A stretch of DNA of 64,000 nt, taken from contig CAWINP010000004.1 in assembly GCA_963837485.1 (NCBI GenBank), positions 1 to 64,000 of the forward strand. Direction: 5' to 3'. The translations under genes were made by a program, and so were the position numbers. Origin of the DNA: Solirubrobacter sp963837485 (GTDB lineage: Bacteria; Actinomycetota; Thermoleophilia; Solirubrobacterales; Solirubrobacteraceae). Below the pieces are notes generated by a model. That model was not told where the DNA came from. It ran no database searches and saw only the letters and a program-made list of their open reading frames with translations. Shown piece after piece: positions 51,111-60,415 of the stretch. The stretch's first letter is position 1. Every line of letters starts with the position of its first letter.

Positions 51111-52985
51111 TCAGCGGCGGGTGACCTTGAACGCGAGCGTGCGCGCGGCGCCGCGGTTGCCCGCGGTGTCGACCGGCGTCACCACCGCGCGGTAGGACCC
51201 GGCCGCGAGCTTGACCTTCAGCGACGCGGCGCCGGCGGCCAGCGTGAACGTGCCCGCGGGCTTGACGGCGGTGCACTTCCTGCCGCGCTTGCCGCCGGCC
51301 TTGCAGAGCTTGCCCTTCTTGTGGCCTGCGACGAGGCGCTCGAGCTTGACCGAGAGCGTGCCGCCCTCCGACAGACCGGACTTGATCGTGAGCGGCTTGC
51401 CGCTCTTGATCGCCTTGGCGATGGCGAGCGAGGTGAACGCGGGCGCGACGGTGTCGGCCGGAGCCTGAGCCGGCGCGGGACCGCCGCCGCCACCGCCCGG
51501 CGCGGGCGCGGCCGGAACCGGCGCGAGCGTCACGACGTCGCTGAGCGGCGTGAACGCCTCGACCGCCGCCGGGAACGTGTTCGGCCCGTTCGAGTCGGCG
51601 GAGATGCGGACGCGCAGCCGGCGGCCGAGGTCGTCGGCGCGCAGCACGTACGCCGCGCCCTTCTCGCCCGAGAGCGTCGCGCACGATGAGCCGTCGGCCT
51701 CGCAGCGCTCCCACTGGCGCGCGTACGTCGTGCCGGGGTACTTCCACGAGCCGACGCCGCTGACCAGCGACTCGCCGACCCACGCATTGCTGCTCATCGT
51801 CGCCGGCTTGGTCTGCGTCGCGGCCCCGGGGAAGATCGCGTTGGTCGGTCCTGACGGGTCGAGCGTCGTCGCGCCGTCGGAGTTCGAGCCGGTGACCTGG
51901 ACGCGCAGCCGCAGCGTGACGTCCTCGTCGGTCAGCTTGTACGTCTGCGACTTGGCGCCCGGGATCGGGTGGCAGCTGTTGCCGTTGGCATCGCAGCGCA
52001 GCCAGACGAACGTCGTCGAGACCGTCGCGGCCGGGTTGAAGAGCCAGCCCTGCGCCGTCAGCGTGTCGCCCGACTGCGGCAGGCCCAAGGCCGGAGATCG
52101 GCGCGATCGAGGACTGGTTGGCGCCGGGGAGGTTCGCCGGATTCGCGGCGACGGCGCCGAGCACGTTGCTGTTGGCGTTCACCTGCCCGAACGTCGGGAA
52201 GTCGTTCTCGCCGGTCACCACGACGCGCAGCCACTTGCCCTTGTCGGCGTCGGTCAGCACGTAGCTGGACTGCGTCGCGTCCGGGATGTCGACCGTGCAC
52301 GACGCGGCCGACGCGCTCCCGCAGCGCTGCCACTGGTAGGAGAACTCGATCGCCTTGGACCCGTTCCACGTCCCGTTGCTCGTGACGCTCAGCGTCTTGC
52401 CGGACGTCGCGGTGCCGGCGATCGTGGGCGCCACGGTGTTCGACGGCGGGACGAACGTGTACGCATAGCCGCCGTTGGACTGCGTGCCGCCGAGCAGCGT
52501 GCCGGGCGTGGTGAGAAAGTTCGTCAGCGCCCAGAAGACGAGGTTGTTGCCCAGCCCGGTGTTCTCAGCACGGCCTGCACCGCCGCGTTGGGCTTCTTCG
52601 GGTTCTTCGGATCGTCCTCCGCTCCCTGCGCGACCGGCTGCCAGCCGCCGCCCGCGTTGCTGAACAGCCCCGCGCCGGTTCCGGCGTAGACGGTCGAGCC
52701 CGACGTGTAGACGGTGCGCACGTCCTTGGCGCCCGGGTAGTTCTGCAGCCCGGCACTGAAGTCGGTCCAGCTGACGCCGTCGTTGGTGGACTTCCAGACG
52801 CCGTCGCCCTCGGTCGCCGCGTACAGCGTCGTCGGCGGCGTGCCGGTGGCGTACTCGCGGACCCAGCTCGGGCCCTGCGCGTCGTTGAGGCCGACCAGGC
52901 CGGTCCAATTGGCGGGACCGGCCAGGGCGGGGGCGGTGTTCAGGGCGACCAGCGCAACGGTCGCGATCAGGAGTCGGAATCACAT
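51111..52985 (-). pseudogene. Secreted protein with Ig-like repeats, two frameshifts and a stop at codon 2
   Basis: The N-terminal frame gives a signal peptide (FRLLIATVALVALNTAPALA) and a beta-propeller-like section (TLYAATEGDGVWKSTNDGVS, VYTSGSTVYAGTGAGLFSNA). After a shift near 52565 come three repeats of the type GKTLSVTSNGTWNGSKAIEF, SYQWQRCGS, SSYVLTDADKGKWLRVVVTG. A second shift near 52085 leads to two more repeats and a final Ig-like half (VAPAFTSLAIAKAIKSGKPL). The apparent start is ATG TGA TTC, where TGA (52980-52982) blocks the frame. A CGA-to-TGA change would explain it. It may be an adhesin-like surface protein that is no longer made, or a poor assembly. Confidence 0.6.
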
Positions 52986-53105
52986 GGAGGCGCGAACCTA
53001 AAGGCGCCCCGACCGCCACGCGGGGGTGTTACCTCCACCTGCACGCGGTGGGAGCCGCCATCAATGCGAGCGGCGCGGGCTTGCGCCTCCGGACAGAATG
53101 GTCGG

Positions 53106-54389
53106 ATGACCGCATCGCAGACTCAGTCCTCCGAGGAGCTGCTGGCCGCTCGCGAGCGCTGGGTCGCGCGCGGCGTCTCCGCGCCCGCGATCGTCGCGGT
53201 GCGCGCGGAGGGCTCCTACATCGAGGCCGCCGACGGCACGCGCTACCTCGACTTCGCCGGCGGCATCGGCTGCCAGAACCTCGGCCACGGCCGCGCCGAG
53301 GTCCTCAGCGCCGTCCACGCGCAGGTCGACGCGTACCTGCACCAGTGCTTCATGGTCGCCGCGTACGAGCCCTACGTGGAGGTCTGCCGCCGGCTCGGCG
53401 AGCTGTCGCCGTGCCGCGGGACCGATCAGCGCAGCGTGCTCATGAACTCCGGCGCCGAGGCGGTCGAGAACGCGGTCAAGATCGCCCGCTCGGCCACCGG
53501 GCGCGCCGCGGTCATCGCCTTCGACCGCGGCTTCCACGGCCGCACCCTGCTGACGATGTCGCTGACCTCCAAGGTCAAGCCGTACACGAAGGGCTTCGGC
53601 CCGTTCGCGCCCGAGATCTACCATTCCCGCGCCCCGTACCCGTATCGCGGGATCGGCACCGACGAGGCGATCGCCGCGCTGCGCGAGCTGTTCATCGCGC
53701 ACGTCGATCCCGCCACCGTCGCCGCCGTGATCCTCGAGCCGGTCCAGGGCGAGGGCGGGTTCGTGCCGATGCCGGCCGACTTCCCGGCGCGCCTGCGCGA
53801 GCTGTGCGACGAGCACGGGATCCTGTGGATCGACGACGAGGTCCAGGCCGGCGTCGGCCGCACCGGCCCCGTGTGGGCGATCGAGCACTACGACGCCCAG
53901 CCGGACCTGCTGGTGTCCGGCAAGTCGCTCGGCGGGGGGCTGCCGCTCGCCGCGGTCACCGGTCCGGCGGCGGTCATGGACGCCGTCGACCCGGGCGGGC
54001 TCGGCGGCACGTTCGGCGGCAACCCGGTCTCCTGCGCGGCGGCCGTGGCGGTGCTCGACACGATCGCCACGCCCGAGTTCCGTCACCGCGCGCTCGAGCT
54101 GGGCGAGAAGATCGACGCCGGCCTGCAGGCGATCGCCTCGCGAGTGCCCACGGTCGGCGAGACGCGCGGGCTCGGCCCGATGCGCGCGCTCGAGCTCGTG
54201 CGCGACCGCGAGACCCGGGCGCCGGCGCCCGAGCTCGTCCAGGCGGCGATCGGCGGCGCTCGCCAGCAGGGCCTGCTGCTGCTCGGCTGCGGCCTCTACG
54301 GCAACGTGATCCGCCTGCTGCCACCGCTGACGATCTCCGACGCCGACCTCGCCCGCGGGCTGGAGATCCTCGAGGGCGCGCTCGCGTGA
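53106..54389 (+). CDS. Class III aminotransferase (4-aminobutyrate type)
   Basis: 427 residues, fold type I PLP enzyme. Visible parts: LMNSGAEAVENAVKIARSAT (phosphate site), FDRGFHGRTLLTMSLTSKVK, VILEPVQGEGGFVPMP, GILWIDDEVQAGVGRTGPVW (PLP-ring Asp) and the Schiff-base Lys in LLVSGKSLGGGLPLAAVTG. These match GabT-like 4-aminobutyrate/2-oxoglutarate aminotransferases. No succinate-semialdehyde dehydrogenase is adjacent, so the in vivo substrate is not proven. The start is ATG 53106. Confidence 0.88.
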   Translation: MTASQTQSSEELLAARERWVARGVSAPAIVAVRAEGSYIEAADGTRYLDFAGGIGCQNLGHGRAEVLSAVHAQVDAYLHQCFMVAAYEPYVEVCRRLGELSPCRGTDQRSVLMNSGAEAVENAVKIARSATGRAAVIAFDRGFHGRTLLTMSLTSKVKPYTKGFGPFAPEIYHSRAPYPYRGIGTDEAIAALRELFIAHVDPATVAAVILEPVQGEGGFVPMPADFPARLRELCDEHGILWIDDEVQAGVGRTGPVWAIEHYDAQPDLLVSGKSLGGGLPLAAVTGPAAVMDAVDPGGLGGTFGGNPVSCAAAVAVLDTIATPEFRHRALELGEKIDAGLQAIASRVPTVGETRGLGPMRALELVRDRETRAPAPELVQAAIGGARQQGLLLLGCGLYGNVIRLLPPLTISDADLARGLEILEGALA

Positions 54390-54401
54390 GATGCTGAACG
54401 C

Positions 54402-54779
54402 ATGACCGCGCTGGTGCTCGCCGTCGCGCTCGCCGCCACTCCCCAGGCGCGCCTGGACGCGGCGAAGCATCGCTGGCAGCGCCTGCACGCGCGCAATTAC
54501 TCCTATCTCGTCACACCGACCTGCGGGCGCTGCGAGACGACCACGGGCAAGATCACCGTCCGCGACGGCAAGCCGGTGAACACGCCGCCGGCGCTGCGTG
54601 CCTACGACACCGTTCCCGAGCTGTTCGCGCGCATCCAGCGCGCGCTCGACTCGCATCCGTACCGGGTCGACGCGACCTACGACCGGCGCGGCGTCCCCAC
54701 GATGCTCGCCGTCGACGAGGACCGCTCGATCGCCGACGACGTCACGGGGTACTCGGTCGAACGCTTCCGGCGCGGCTGA
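54402..54779 (+). CDS. Exported DUF6174-like protein
   Basis: 125 residues. A short leader (TALVLAVALAATPQA) precedes RWQRLHARNYSYLVTPTCGR, CETTTGKITVRDGKPVNTPP, TVPELFARIQRALDSHPYRV and VPTMLAVDEDRSIADDVTGY. The 'NYSY..C..C' start and 'Y...R..P..L.VD' end resemble DUF6174. A Cys-x-x-Cys is present. The function is unknown. Confidence 0.7.
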   Translation: MTALVLAVALAATPQARLDAAKHRWQRLHARNYSYLVTPTCGRCETTTGKITVRDGKPVNTPPALRAYDTVPELFARIQRALDSHPYRVDATYDRRGVPTMLAVDEDRSIADDVTGYSVERFRRG

Positions 54780-55019
54780 CGATCAGGACCAGCCAGCCGG
54801 CGACACCGGCGCCCGCGAGCCCGATCAACCCGAACTCGGTCGGAGAGACACCTCCCACGCCGCGCCGGATCGCGTGTGAGTTGACAAACGTGGGTCACCC
54901 CTTCAGACCCGATGATCGTTTCCCGGCAGTCGCGCGCGAAATCGCTCCCCCACTCCCTCACCTGCCGCAGTTCGCCGAAATCCGGGGGCCGCGGCACACA
55001 CCCGCGACCCCCAGCGCCG

Positions 55020-57867
55020 CTACGGCGTCGTGGTTGACAGAGTGAACGTGAGCGTCTTGGAGTAGGAGCCCGTGCGCAGCGCGTCGCTGGCCCCGACGTG
55101 CTGCCGGAACGTGATCGTCGACGGCCCGTTGGAGACCGGCCCGCTCCACGAGTTGGGAGCGATCTCGACCCGCAGCGCCTCGGGCAGCGAGAACGCGCCG
55201 TTGGTCAGGTGGCCCGGATCGGAGACGCTGAGCGCCGCGTCGCCGGCCGTCGAGATGACGTTCGCCGGCGTCGACGCCGTGTACTCCTGCGCGACGCCCG
55301 GGGTGAACGCGCCGAACGACGCCGCCGGGCCGAGCGTCAGCGACAGCGTCGGCGGCACCGACCCGCCGACCGTCGAGGACGGCGCGGTCAAGGCGCAGGT
55401 GCCCGTCGCCGTCTTGGTCTCGTCCGAGACCGACGTCGCGGTCAGCTTCACGGTCGCCTGAGGAGCCGCCGCCGCGTCACGGGTCACGTAGACCGGCACC
55501 GTGATCGTCTGCCCGAACCGCGCCGTGGCCAGCGCGTCGCGCAGCGCCGCGCTCCAGCCGGAGCCGGTCGCCGAGGCCGACAGCCGGTAGATGTCGTTGT
55601 GCAACGACGCCGTCTCGTCCTGCGGGTGCAGGGCCGGGTCGGTCACCGCGTCGGCGCCCGAGTTTGTGAGCGAGAACTCGCAGTTGGTGTACGTGCCCGA
55701 GAGCGTCTGCGAGGGCGCGTCGGCGAGCGCGACGCCGCGCGTCTGCGGCCCGGCGCCGGCCGGGTTCTGGATGCCGACGATGTAATGCAGCAGCCCCTTG
55801 GAATCCGTGTACTTGTCGACGACGTAGAAGTGCAGCCCGTTCGGCCCGTCGACGTACTCGGACTGCGAGCCCGAGTTGGTGCCGGCGTGGAACAGCGCGT
55901 CGTTGAGCTGCCGGTAGTCGGCGATCGTGCGCATGATCGGCGTCCCGTCAGGCTTGACGTAGTCGACCTTGTTCATGTCCTCCGGGTGCGCATCGATCAC
56001 CCAGGAGAAGCAGTTGTAGCCGCAGCTGGAGGTCTCGGTCCCGCGCACGCCCGGGTTCCACGTCTTGTTCTTGGAGATCAGGACGCCGTTGTCGGGCTCG
56101 TAGGAGCCGTAGCCGATCCGCTGGACGGTCTCGAGCATGTAGTTCGTCCAGCTCGAAGACGCTCCGCCGCCGTCGCACAGCGCCTGGGTGTTGACGTCGC
56201 AGGCCGGCTCGTGGTCGATCGGCGCCGCGCCGTCGAACTTCACCTGCACGCCGGCGCGCACCCCGTCCTTGACGATCGACGGGTCGGTGTTGACCGCGCG
56301 CGCGACCACGTCCGCGACCGCCAGGCCGGACTGCGCGAGGCCGTTGCGGTTGAGCGTCAGGACGTCCTTGGGCGGGACGAAGCCCATGCCGACCTTCGAG
56401 CGCAGCATGTGCTCGGCGCCCATCGACGCGCCGTACTGGGCCGGGACCTCCCAGCGGTTGTGCGGGCCGCCCGGCCCGTTGAACGAGCCGCGGTCCATCA
56501 TGTCCCAGGTGCCCGAGCCGACGCGGTGGTACGGCGTCACGTACGGGTTGTTGTTGTTGTCGCCGACGCTGAAGATGTTGTGGCTGATCTCGTGCGTGAT
56601 CGTGCCCGAGCTCTCGCCCTGGCGGATCGAGGACTCGCCCCACTGCTGCTTGCCGGCGAACCACGAGGTCCAGTCGACGTAGCGGGAGATCACCCAGTTG
56701 GGCTGCAGCGGGTTCGGGTTGCCCCAGATCTCCCGCGGGACGTCCTCCTTGTTCTGGAACTTCATCTCGCCGAACTCCTGCCACACCGACGTCTCGTCGT
56801 AGCCGGCGTAGACGTACATGTGGATCGTGTGGCCGCAGTTGGTCCGACGGGTCGCAGCCCGTCGCCTGCGCCCACAGCGCGCCGGCGTCGGAGTTGAAGT
56901 TCGTGCCGAGGCAGTCCTGCACGGTCGTGCCGGCGGCGGTGATGGAGACGTCGGCGTCGCCGAGCGTCGAGCCGCTCGCGTGCGCGGCGCCCAGCGGCGC
57001 GGTCAGCGTCACGCCGGTGCCGGAGGCGCCCGCCGTGCCGACCGTCTGCACGACGGCCGGCTCGCCGTCGACCGTGACGTGGTGGCCGGCCACGATGCCG
57101 GTCACGCTCGCCACCTTGACGTTGGTCGCGCCGATCGCCGCGGCGGCCGACAGCGTCGTGTTGCGCGGCCGCAGCCGCAGGTGCGTCGAGTCGATCACCG
57201 AGTCGACGACCTTGGTGCCGGTCGGATTCGGATTCGGCTGGAACGTGACGACGTCGCCCGGGTAGAAGTTCGCGGTCGAGGTCACCTCGACGACCGAGAC
57301 GTTGCTCTGCGCTCCGACCGGCGAGAACGCCGCGCAGCCGTCGGCGTTCGGCTGGCCGCGCTGCTGGCCGATGTCGTTGGTGCCGTACTGGTCGAGCCGC
57401 TTGGGCATCGTGAACGGGCCGTAGGTGTCGACCTGCGTGATGCCGATCTTGCCGCCGCTCTGCTCCATCCAGTACCCGTTGATGGTGTGGAAGTGGTTGA
57501 CCGGGCTCGGCGTGTTGTAGAAGTCCTTGTAGAAGTTGGGGACGTCGGAGCGTGCGATCGGGTTGATCTGCGGGTTGCCGAACGGGTCCGAGTTCTTGGC
57601 CTGCGTGATGACGAACGGCTGGTCGGGGAAGTCGAACGCAACCAGCGCCATCGTGACCGCGCGGTCCGTGGGCTGCTTGCCGCTCGTCGCCCAGTCGACG
57701 CCCGGGATCGGCTTATACGTGTCGAACGTCATGTCCTGCTGGTCCTGCGCCTGCTGCGGATCCAGCGGCGCGAGCGGCGGCGCCGGAGTGAAGTCGGCGG
57801 CGGCCGCGGCGGGCGCGATCAGGAAGGCGGCGCCGATCGCGGCAAGCACGGAACGTAGACGATGCAA
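55020..57867 (-). CDS. Secreted M6-type (immune inhibitor A-like) metallopeptidase with FxL domain, one frameshift
   Basis: About 948 residues if one indel near 56840 is ignored (…ATGCDPSD | CGHTIHMYVYAGYDET…). The start is TTG 57867, chosen because ggagagggg lies 7 bases upstream and the signal peptide (HRLRSVLAAIGAAFLIAPAA) begins there. The metal site is GTITHEISHNIFSVGDN, the HExxHxxxxxD of M6 peptidases, with WDMMDRGSFNG as the following Met-turn-like block. Before it, near residues 250-330, is an inserted repeat (IGATNVKVASVTGIVAGHHV, GTGVTLTAPLGAAHASG). The C-terminus is the shared domain ending YSKTLTFTLSTTTP. It is probably wall-associated. A hairpin follows at 54984-55012. Confidence 0.8.
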
Positions 57868-57964
57868 CTGCTGACCCCTCTCCGTGGAGTTCAAGACCCT
57901 TGCGGAAACCCTACGGCCGCCCGTGGGGCGGCTCATCCGCCAGGTGTCGAAGAGGCGGCCGCGG

Positions 57965-58147
57965 CTATGCGACAGGCGGATCGCCGGCGACCGGCGTCTC
58001 CGCCGTCTTCATGCGGTCGCGCAGCTTGTCGCGCAGCTCCTCGGGCGTGTACTCCTCGGACTCGCGCTTGGAGCGCGCGACCATCGCGCCGGTGGCGGCG
58101 ACGCCGGCCACACCGGCCAGTCCGAGCAATTTCCAACGCGCCTTCAT
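57965..58147 (-). CDS. Small membrane-anchored protein
   Basis: 60 residues: MKARWKLLGLAGVAGVAATG with one N-terminal membrane segment, then a charged tail KRESEEYTPEELRDKLRDRM. No named family. It is divergent from the NlpC/P60-like gene, 23 bp apart. Confidence 0.6.
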   Translation of the reverse strand: MKARWKLLGLAGVAGVAATGAMVARSKRESEEYTPEELRDKLRDRMKTAETPVAGDPPVA

Positions 58148-58170
58148 GTGTACGCGTACCTTATCCGCTC

Positions 58171-58779
58171 GTGAACGAGACGGAGCTGTCCCTCGACGAG
58201 GCCATCGCCACCACGGCGACGGGCGACATCTGGCTGTTCCGCGGGCGCTCGGTCGCCGACCGCGCGATCCAGACGATGACCAACAGCCCGGTCAACCACG
58301 TCGGCATGGTCGTCGCGCTCGACGACATGCAGCCGCTGCTGTGGCACGCCGAGCTCGGCCGCTCGCTGCCCGACGTGTGGACCGGCGAGCGCCAGCGCGG
58401 CGTGCAGTTGCACGTCCTGCGCGACGCCGTCGGCATATGGGACAAGAAGTACGGCCAGCGCGCGTGGATGCGGCGGCTGGGCGGCACCGTCACCCGCGAG
58501 CACGAGGATCGGCTGATGGAGGTCATCCAGCGCTTCGACGGCAAGCCGTTCCCGACCACGCCGGGGTTGATCGGCACGTGGCTCAACGGGCGCGCGCGCC
58601 GCTCGTCGACGAAGGAGACCATCTACTGCGCGGAGCTGGTGGCGGCGTCCTACCAGCACATGGGCCTGCTCGGCGACCGCCGTCCGCCGAGCTGGTATGA
58701 CCCGGGCAAGTTCTGGAGCGGCGACGAGATCGATCTCGTCCCGCCGTTCATGCTCGGTGGGGAGATCGCCATCCGCTGA
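58171..58779 (+). CDS. YiiX-like permuted NlpC/P60 protein
   Basis: 202 residues from GTG 58171. It has the permuted papain-like signature: NSPVNHVGMVVALDDMQPLL with the catalytic His, and later KETIYCAELVAASYQHMGLL with the Cys. There is no signal peptide, so it is probably cytoplasmic; bacterial relatives are thought to hydrolyse amide or thioester bonds in lipids or peptides. Its stop overlaps the next ATG (TGATG), heading a three-gene operon. Confidence 0.75.
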   Translation: MNETELSLDEAIATTATGDIWLFRGRSVADRAIQTMTNSPVNHVGMVVALDDMQPLLWHAELGRSLPDVWTGERQRGVQLHVLRDAVGIWDKKYGQRAWMRRLGGTVTREHEDRLMEVIQRFDGKPFPTTPGLIGTWLNGRARRSSTKETIYCAELVAASYQHMGLLGDRRPPSWYDPGKFWSGDEIDLVPPFMLGGEIAIR

Positions 58780-59498
58780 TGCATCCGGCGGAGCGCGGCT
58801 TCGACACCTCGGGCGAGCGCTACGAGCGCGGGCGACCCGACTACCCCGAGGCGGCGGTCGACCGCCTGCTGGAGGCGCTCGGCCGGCCCGAGCGCGTGCT
58901 CGACGTCGGCGCGGGCACCGGCAAGCTCACGCGCCCGCTGCTGGCGCGCGGGCTATCGGTCGTAGCCGTCGAGCCGGCGGCCGCGATGCGCGAGGTGCTG
59001 GCGCGCACCGGCGCCGAGATCCACGACGCGCGGGCCGACGCGCTCCCGCTCGCGGACCGCTCGGTCGACGCGGTCGTGGCCGGGCAGGCGTTCCACTGGT
59101 TCGCCACGCCGGCGGCGCTGGCCGAGTTCGCGCGCGTGCTTACGCCGGACGGCCGGCTGGGGTTGGTCTGGAACCGGCGCGATCTCAACCAGCCGCTGCA
59201 GCGCGAGCTCGGCGGGCTGATGGCGCCGTACCGCCACGGCGCGCCAGAGCACGCCAGCGACGCCTGGCGGTCCGCGTTCGGCGGCGACGCGCCTTTCGCA
59301 CTCGCCGCCGAGGACCGGATCGACAGTTCCCAGCGCCTGAACGCGGACGGTTTGGCCGACCGCGTGCTATCCGTGAGCTTCATGGCCGCCCTTCCCGAGG
59401 ACGAGCGCGCCGCCGTCGAGCGGCGCGTGCGCGGGCTCGCCTCCGAGCCGGTCGAGCTGCGCTACGTCACCGAGCTGTTCGTCTACACGCGCCGATGA
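58779..59498 (+). CDS. Class I SAM-dependent methyltransferase
   Basis: 239 residues. SAM-binding motif I is VLDVGAGTGKLTRPLLARGL, motif II VVAVEPAAAMREVL, motif III DALPLADRSVDAVVAGQAFH. The FHWF after motif III is typical of the Methyltransf_11/UbiE-like group. The substrate is unknown. It is coupled to both neighbours by overlaps (TGATG before, ATGA after). Confidence 0.88.
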   Translation: MHPAERGFDTSGERYERGRPDYPEAAVDRLLEALGRPERVLDVGAGTGKLTRPLLARGLSVVAVEPAAAMREVLARTGAEIHDARADALPLADRSVDAVVAGQAFHWFATPAALAEFARVLTPDGRLGLVWNRRDLNQPLQRELGGLMAPYRHGAPEHASDAWRSAFGGDAPFALAAEDRIDSSQRLNADGLADRVLSVSFMAALPEDERAAVERRVRGLASEPVELRYVTELFVYTRR

Positions 59499-60415
59499 GA
59501 GGGCTGCTGCTCGTCGCGGCGGTGCTGGCCGCCTGCGGATCGTCGCCCGCGAAGCCCGTCGCCACCGCGACCGCGACCGCCGCCGCAGCGCCGAACCGCT
59601 TTGACGCCGACGCGGCGTGGAAGCTGACCCAGATGCAGGTCGACGCCGGCCAGCGGCCCGCCGGGTCGCCGCAGCTGCGCAAGGTGGCGGCAAAGCTCAA
59701 GGCCCGCATGCCGCACGCGCGCTACGACGCCATTCCCGGCCAGCCCGGCCTGCGCAACGTCGTCGCCCGCCTGCCCGGCAAGCGGCCCGGGATCGTCGTC
59801 GGGGCGCACTACGACACGCTCGTCAAGCCGGAGGGCTTCGTCGGCGCCAACAACGGCGCCTCGGGCAGCGCGATCGTCGTCCAGATCGCAAGAGCAATGG
59901 CAAAGCTGAAACGACCGGAGGGCGGGCGTGAAGTGACGTTCGTGCTCTTCGATGGCGAGGAGCCGCCGAGCGGCCTACCCGAGGACGACCCGAACTTCTC
60001 CACCAGCGGCCTGCGCGGCTCGCGGGCCTACGTGAAGAAGTACCCGGGGCGGACGTCGCAGATGATCCTGCTCGACTACGTCGCCGGGAAGGGGCTCCAG
60101 CTCCCGCGCGAGGGCACGTCGGACACCGACCTGTGGAATCAGCTGCGCGCCGCCGCGCGCGCCGCCGGCAAGCAGCGCTACTACCCGGACGACGTGGGGA
60201 CGCCGATCATCGACGACCACACGCCGTTCCTGGAGTCCGGGGTTCCCGCGGTCGACCTGATCGACTGGAGCTACCCGGGCCACTCGCTCGAGGACGGGAT
60301 GAACCTGCTCTCGAAGGCATCGATGGACGCCGTCGGCGAGAGCGTGCTCGAGCTGGTCAGGCGGCTTCAGCAGCGCGTCAGGCTGCCGGAGGCGCGCTCC
60401 CGAGCGCGGCACTGA
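59495..60415 (+). CDS. M28-family lipoprotein, glutaminyl-cyclase-like or aminopeptidase
   Basis: 306 residues. Leader MRGLLLVAAVLAACGSS has a lipobox. M28 landmarks: IVVGAHYDTLVKPEGF (His-x-Asp), VLFDGEEPP (Glu-Glu), DHTPFLESGVPAVDLIDW (His before the last block). The bridging-ligand loop reads GANNGASGSA, where relatives have Asp (N-D-x-A-S-G), so the metal bridge carries Asn instead. The length (~300) and FDGEE/DLIDW pattern fit the glutaminyl-cyclase-like branch. It should sit on the outer face of the membrane. Its end overlaps the convergent MFS gene by 38 bp. Confidence 0.82.
   Translation: MRGLLLVAAVLAACGSSPAKPVATATATAAAAPNRFDADAAWKLTQMQVDAGQRPAGSPQLRKVAAKLKARMPHARYDAIPGQPGLRNVVARLPGKRPGIVVGAHYDTLVKPEGFVGANNGASGSAIVVQIARAMAKLKRPEGGREVTFVLFDGEEPPSGLPEDDPNFSTSGLRGSRAYVKKYPGRTSQMILLDYVAGKGLQLPREGTSDTDLWNQLRAAARAAGKQRYYPDDVGTPIIDDHTPFLESGVPAVDLIDWSYPGHSLEDGMNLLSKASMDAVGESVLELVRRLQQRVRLPEARSRARH

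Noticed and set aside
54780..55019. Minus-strand piece GLIGLAGAGVAGWLVLIV, resembling a membrane anchor
   Set aside because: There is no start, ribosome site or upstream protein body, so it cannot be called a gene; it may be leftover sequence.
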